A DNA stretch of 16,141 bases. It comes from UBA7328 sp002471345 (GTDB lineage Bacteria > Bacteroidota > Bacteroidia > Chitinophagales > Saprospiraceae). A program made the translations under genes and the position numbers. Below, piece by piece: positions 14,418 through 16,141 of this stretch. Location: assembly GCA_964011275.1 (NCBI GenBank), contig CAXGOB010000096.1, forward strand, positions 1 through 16,141, given 5' to 3'. The notes beneath the pieces were generated by a model that did no database searches, was not told where the DNA came from, and was given only the letters and a program-made list of their open reading frames with translations. Positions within the stretch are counted from its first letter, which is position 1. Each line of letters begins with the position of its first letter.

Positions 14418-15899
14418 TTACATATCCATTACTTTTTCTACAGCAGGGTCTAATTTTGGAGGTTTTGACAACAGCGTAACTAATATAAATAATATCATGG
14501 AGACTATTAACGCAAATGCTCCCACGTCGATATTATAAGGTAATGTCCACTTTAACATTTTAAATGTAAAATTTATAACTAAACTGGATAGAATAGCAAT
14601 GTTAGCTGCTTTTGCCGTAGCACGTTTCCAATTAAATCCTATCGTAACTACAGGTACAATAGCGGCGGCAAATGTACCCCAGCCAAATGCTCCTAAAATG
14701 GCAATGAGATCACCTGAGTAAAGAGCAAATACAGAAGCTACTACAGTGAGTAAGAAAGTAGTAATACGAGCTGTTAGTAGCTCATTCTTAATCTTTTTTC
14801 CAAAATATTTAGGAATATCATGCATAACTGCAGCGGTACCAATATTTAAAAAAGCATCAGCTGTAGACATAATTGCGGCAAAGAGCCCTGCGAATACAAT
14901 GCCTGCTAAAATAGGATGAGCATAGTACTGTAGAAACTGAGATGCAGCTTGATCAGGAGATTCTAATGGTGGATGCGCTCCATTGATTACTAAAGCTCTC
15001 ATTGCTAATCCAATGCCAATCCACAGTAAAGCGCTGAATAAATAGCCTAGAATACTAACAGGTAAAATATGTTTTGCATCAGAAATCTTTTTATTCATCA
15101 TCATCTTAGTGATGACATGTGGCTGACCAGAGCCTCCCAAACCAAAAAGTAACATCCAGGAGAGACATCCGAACATACCTAAAGTGCCCCACGGTCCTAT
15201 AGCTTGAGGATCATCTTCATAAATGATCTCATTCATCTCCATTAGGCCTCCATCAAAACTGTAAACAACCGTAATAAAGACTAACAGTGCGGCTATTACC
15301 ATTACTCCTCCTTGGATCATATCGGTATAGACTGAGGCAATGATTCCTCCAGTGACACTATAAAAAACAAGTATAGAACAAGAAATAATCAAACACATCT
15401 CTAAACTCATATCACCAAAGTATCCACCTGCATTCAGAATATCCTTGAGTACTATGGACATGGCTAATACCTGAGTAGCTAAATATCCTAAAACACCTAA
15501 AATGATGGCAAGAGCAATAAGTAGTCGAGTTTCATTATTGCCATATCGCTTATAGACCACATCAGGAAGAGAGAAGAAGTCTCCCAATTCTGCAAAAAGT
15601 CTTAGTCGTTTTCCCAATAACATAAAAGACAGACTAAATCCTAAGACAGCAATTATCGCCATCCAAAATGAACTCATGCCCATACTGTATACCAGTCCTG
15701 GACCTCCTACGAATCCAAACCCACTGAGTGTTGTGGAAAAGACAGCAAAGGCAGTAACCCATATGCCCAATTCCTTACCGGCCATGAAAAAGTCATGTGC
15801 AGATTTGGTTTTACGCAGTGCCCATATTCCAATACCCAAGCATAAAAGCATGTAGAGCGTAATACAGGTAAGTATGATCGGATTTCTTAGTTCTTCCAT
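14418..15899 (-). CDS. Sodium:solute symporter (SSS family, PutP-like)
   Basis: A 493-residue inner-membrane protein with about 13 hydrophobic segments. The SSS family fold is shown by KTKSAHDFFMAGKELG after TM1, the TM2 region FAVFSTTLSGFGFVGGPG, VFYSVTGGIIASVYTDMIQG, GLGGSGQPHVITKMM (close to the GQPHI motif of PutP), and IMSTADAFLNIGTAAVMHDI, where the Ser-Thr pair matches the sodium site of PutP. It probably imports a small organic solute with sodium; proline is suggested by the GQPH motif, but a sugar or sugar acid fits the neighbouring hydrolase-isomerase gene equally well. I chose the ATG at 15899; an in-frame TTG at 15920 would add seven residues. A near-perfect palindrome lies just upstream. 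Confidence 0.88.
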   Translation of the reverse strand: MEELRNPIILTCITLYMLLCLGIGIWALRKTKSAHDFFMAGKELGIWVTAFAVFSTTLSGFGFVGGPGLVYSMGMSSFWMAIIAVLGFSLSFMLLGKRLRLFAELGDFFSLPDVVYKRYGNNETRLLIALAIILGVLGYLATQVLAMSIVLKDILNAGGYFGDMSLEMCLIISCSILVFYSVTGGIIASVYTDMIQGGVMVIAALLVFITVVYSFDGGLMEMNEIIYEDDPQAIGPWGTLGMFGCLSWMLLFGLGGSGQPHVITKMMMNKKISDAKHILPVSILGYLFSALLWIGIGLAMRALVINGAHPPLESPDQAASQFLQYYAHPILAGIVFAGLFAAIMSTADAFLNIGTAAVMHDIPKYFGKKIKNELLTARITTFLLTVVASVFALYSGDLIAILGAFGWGTFAAAIVPVVTIGFNWKRATAKAANIAILSSLVINFTFKMLKWTLPYNIDVGAFALIVSMILFILVTLLSKPPKLDPAVEKVMDM

Positions 15900-15924
15900 T
15901 TTGAGAAAAGTATTAAGCAATTCA

Positions 15925-15942
15925 TTTTAGGAGATCCTAAAA
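15925..15942. promoter_or_regulatory. 8-bp-arm inverted repeat upstream of the symporter
   Basis: TTTTAGGA and TCCTAAAA flank two central bases (GA), a perfect dyad of 8-bp arms 26-43 bases upstream of the symporter ATG. This is a typical place for an operator. The right arm, TCCTAAAA, recurs just before the start codon of the convergent SGNH fusion gene. Confidence 0.35.
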
Positions 15943-16012
15943 ATAGACAATGTATTGATAAAGACTGTTGATATAAATGGGATGAAGGCGTAATTGTATA
16001 AATAGAATTTAT

Positions 16013-16141
16013 TCACTTTTTAATTTTATTGATTTCAATAAAAAGATTAGCAATATCACCTTTAGCATTTATAGAAGAAGGGGCATTGCATTCTTGCTGA
16101 AGCTTTTTTAATGCCTTCTTGCTTTTGGATGGAATTTTTAG
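16013..16141 (-). CDS. C-terminal end of an unidentified protein (runs off the right edge)
   Basis: On the minus strand a frame is open from the window edge for 42 codons to a TGA at 16015-16013. The encoded tail is basic and ends with GDIANLFIEINKIKK; it contains one Cys (in QQECNAPS). The amino-acid composition and codon use look like real coding sequence of this genome, and the symporter upstream region begins shortly after. The fragment is too short to assign to a family. About 110 bases separate it from the symporter start, on the same strand. Confidence 0.5.
   Translation of the reverse strand, partial: LKIPSKSKKALKKLQQECNAPSSINAKGDIANLFIEINKIKK

Noticed and set aside
1..16141. CRISPR arrays, insertion sequences, phage or defence genes
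   Set aside because: No regularly spaced repeats, transposase, integrase or recognisable defence domains were found on either strand.

Overview
The window is a stretch of AT-rich chromosome that most likely comes from a member of the Bacteroidota, of the Saprospirales/Cytophagales kind. This is inferred from a set of features seen together: Bacteroidota-type lipoproteins, a DUF6702 protein, an MbnP-like protein, the Bacteroidota form of the Tag glycosylase (YHDHEYG), start codons mostly without a Shine-Dalgarno sequence, and TAnnTTTG promoter elements. No phage, IS element, CRISPR array or recognisable defence locus is visible.

Layout. 1-639 (minus) is the 5' part of a Cys-rich surface lipoprotein that runs off the left edge. 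A divergent 263-bp promoter region separates it from a tight two-gene operon on the plus strand: a DUF6702 protein (903-1376) and an MbnP-like copper-protein-family lipoprotein (1379-2128). Then comes about 1 kb without protein genes. Its first half (2198-2495) holds a series of strong inverted repeats ending in an intrinsic terminator, and this is the best candidate here for an undescribed RNA. Its second half carries tRNA-Ser(GCU) and tRNA-Pro(UGG), with a good Bacteroidota promoter before tRNA-Ser and a terminator after tRNA-Pro.

3140-11302 is entirely minus strand. In transcription order it encodes a Tet/TCR-type MFS efflux protein, the DNA repair glycosylase Tag, a di-haem cytochrome c peroxidase lipoprotein, a 1071-residue PSD1-type protein (Planctomycete cytochrome domain, DUF1549, LamG-like insert, DUF1553), and its usual partner, a Tat-exported DUF1501 (sulfatase-fold) protein. 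The last three are all predicted to be exported. They carry up to four CxxCH motifs in total and may form an extracytoplasmic redox or carbohydrate-processing set.

11388-14415 is plus strand: two small uncharacterised membrane proteins, a thymidylate kinase, and an exported protein that fuses an SGNH/GDSL hydrolase to a sugar-isomerase-like TIM barrel. The fusion gene converges, with only 2 bp between stop codons, on a PutP-like sodium:solute symporter (14418-15899, minus). The last 129 bases are the C-terminal end of an unidentified minus-strand gene.

Taken together, the exported PSD1/DUF1501 pair, the esterase-isomerase fusion and the symporter suggest use of complex, possibly acylated or sulfated, carbohydrates. 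The DUF6702/MbnP operon and the di-haem peroxidase suggest periplasmic metal or redox handling. Both readings are inference from families and context.
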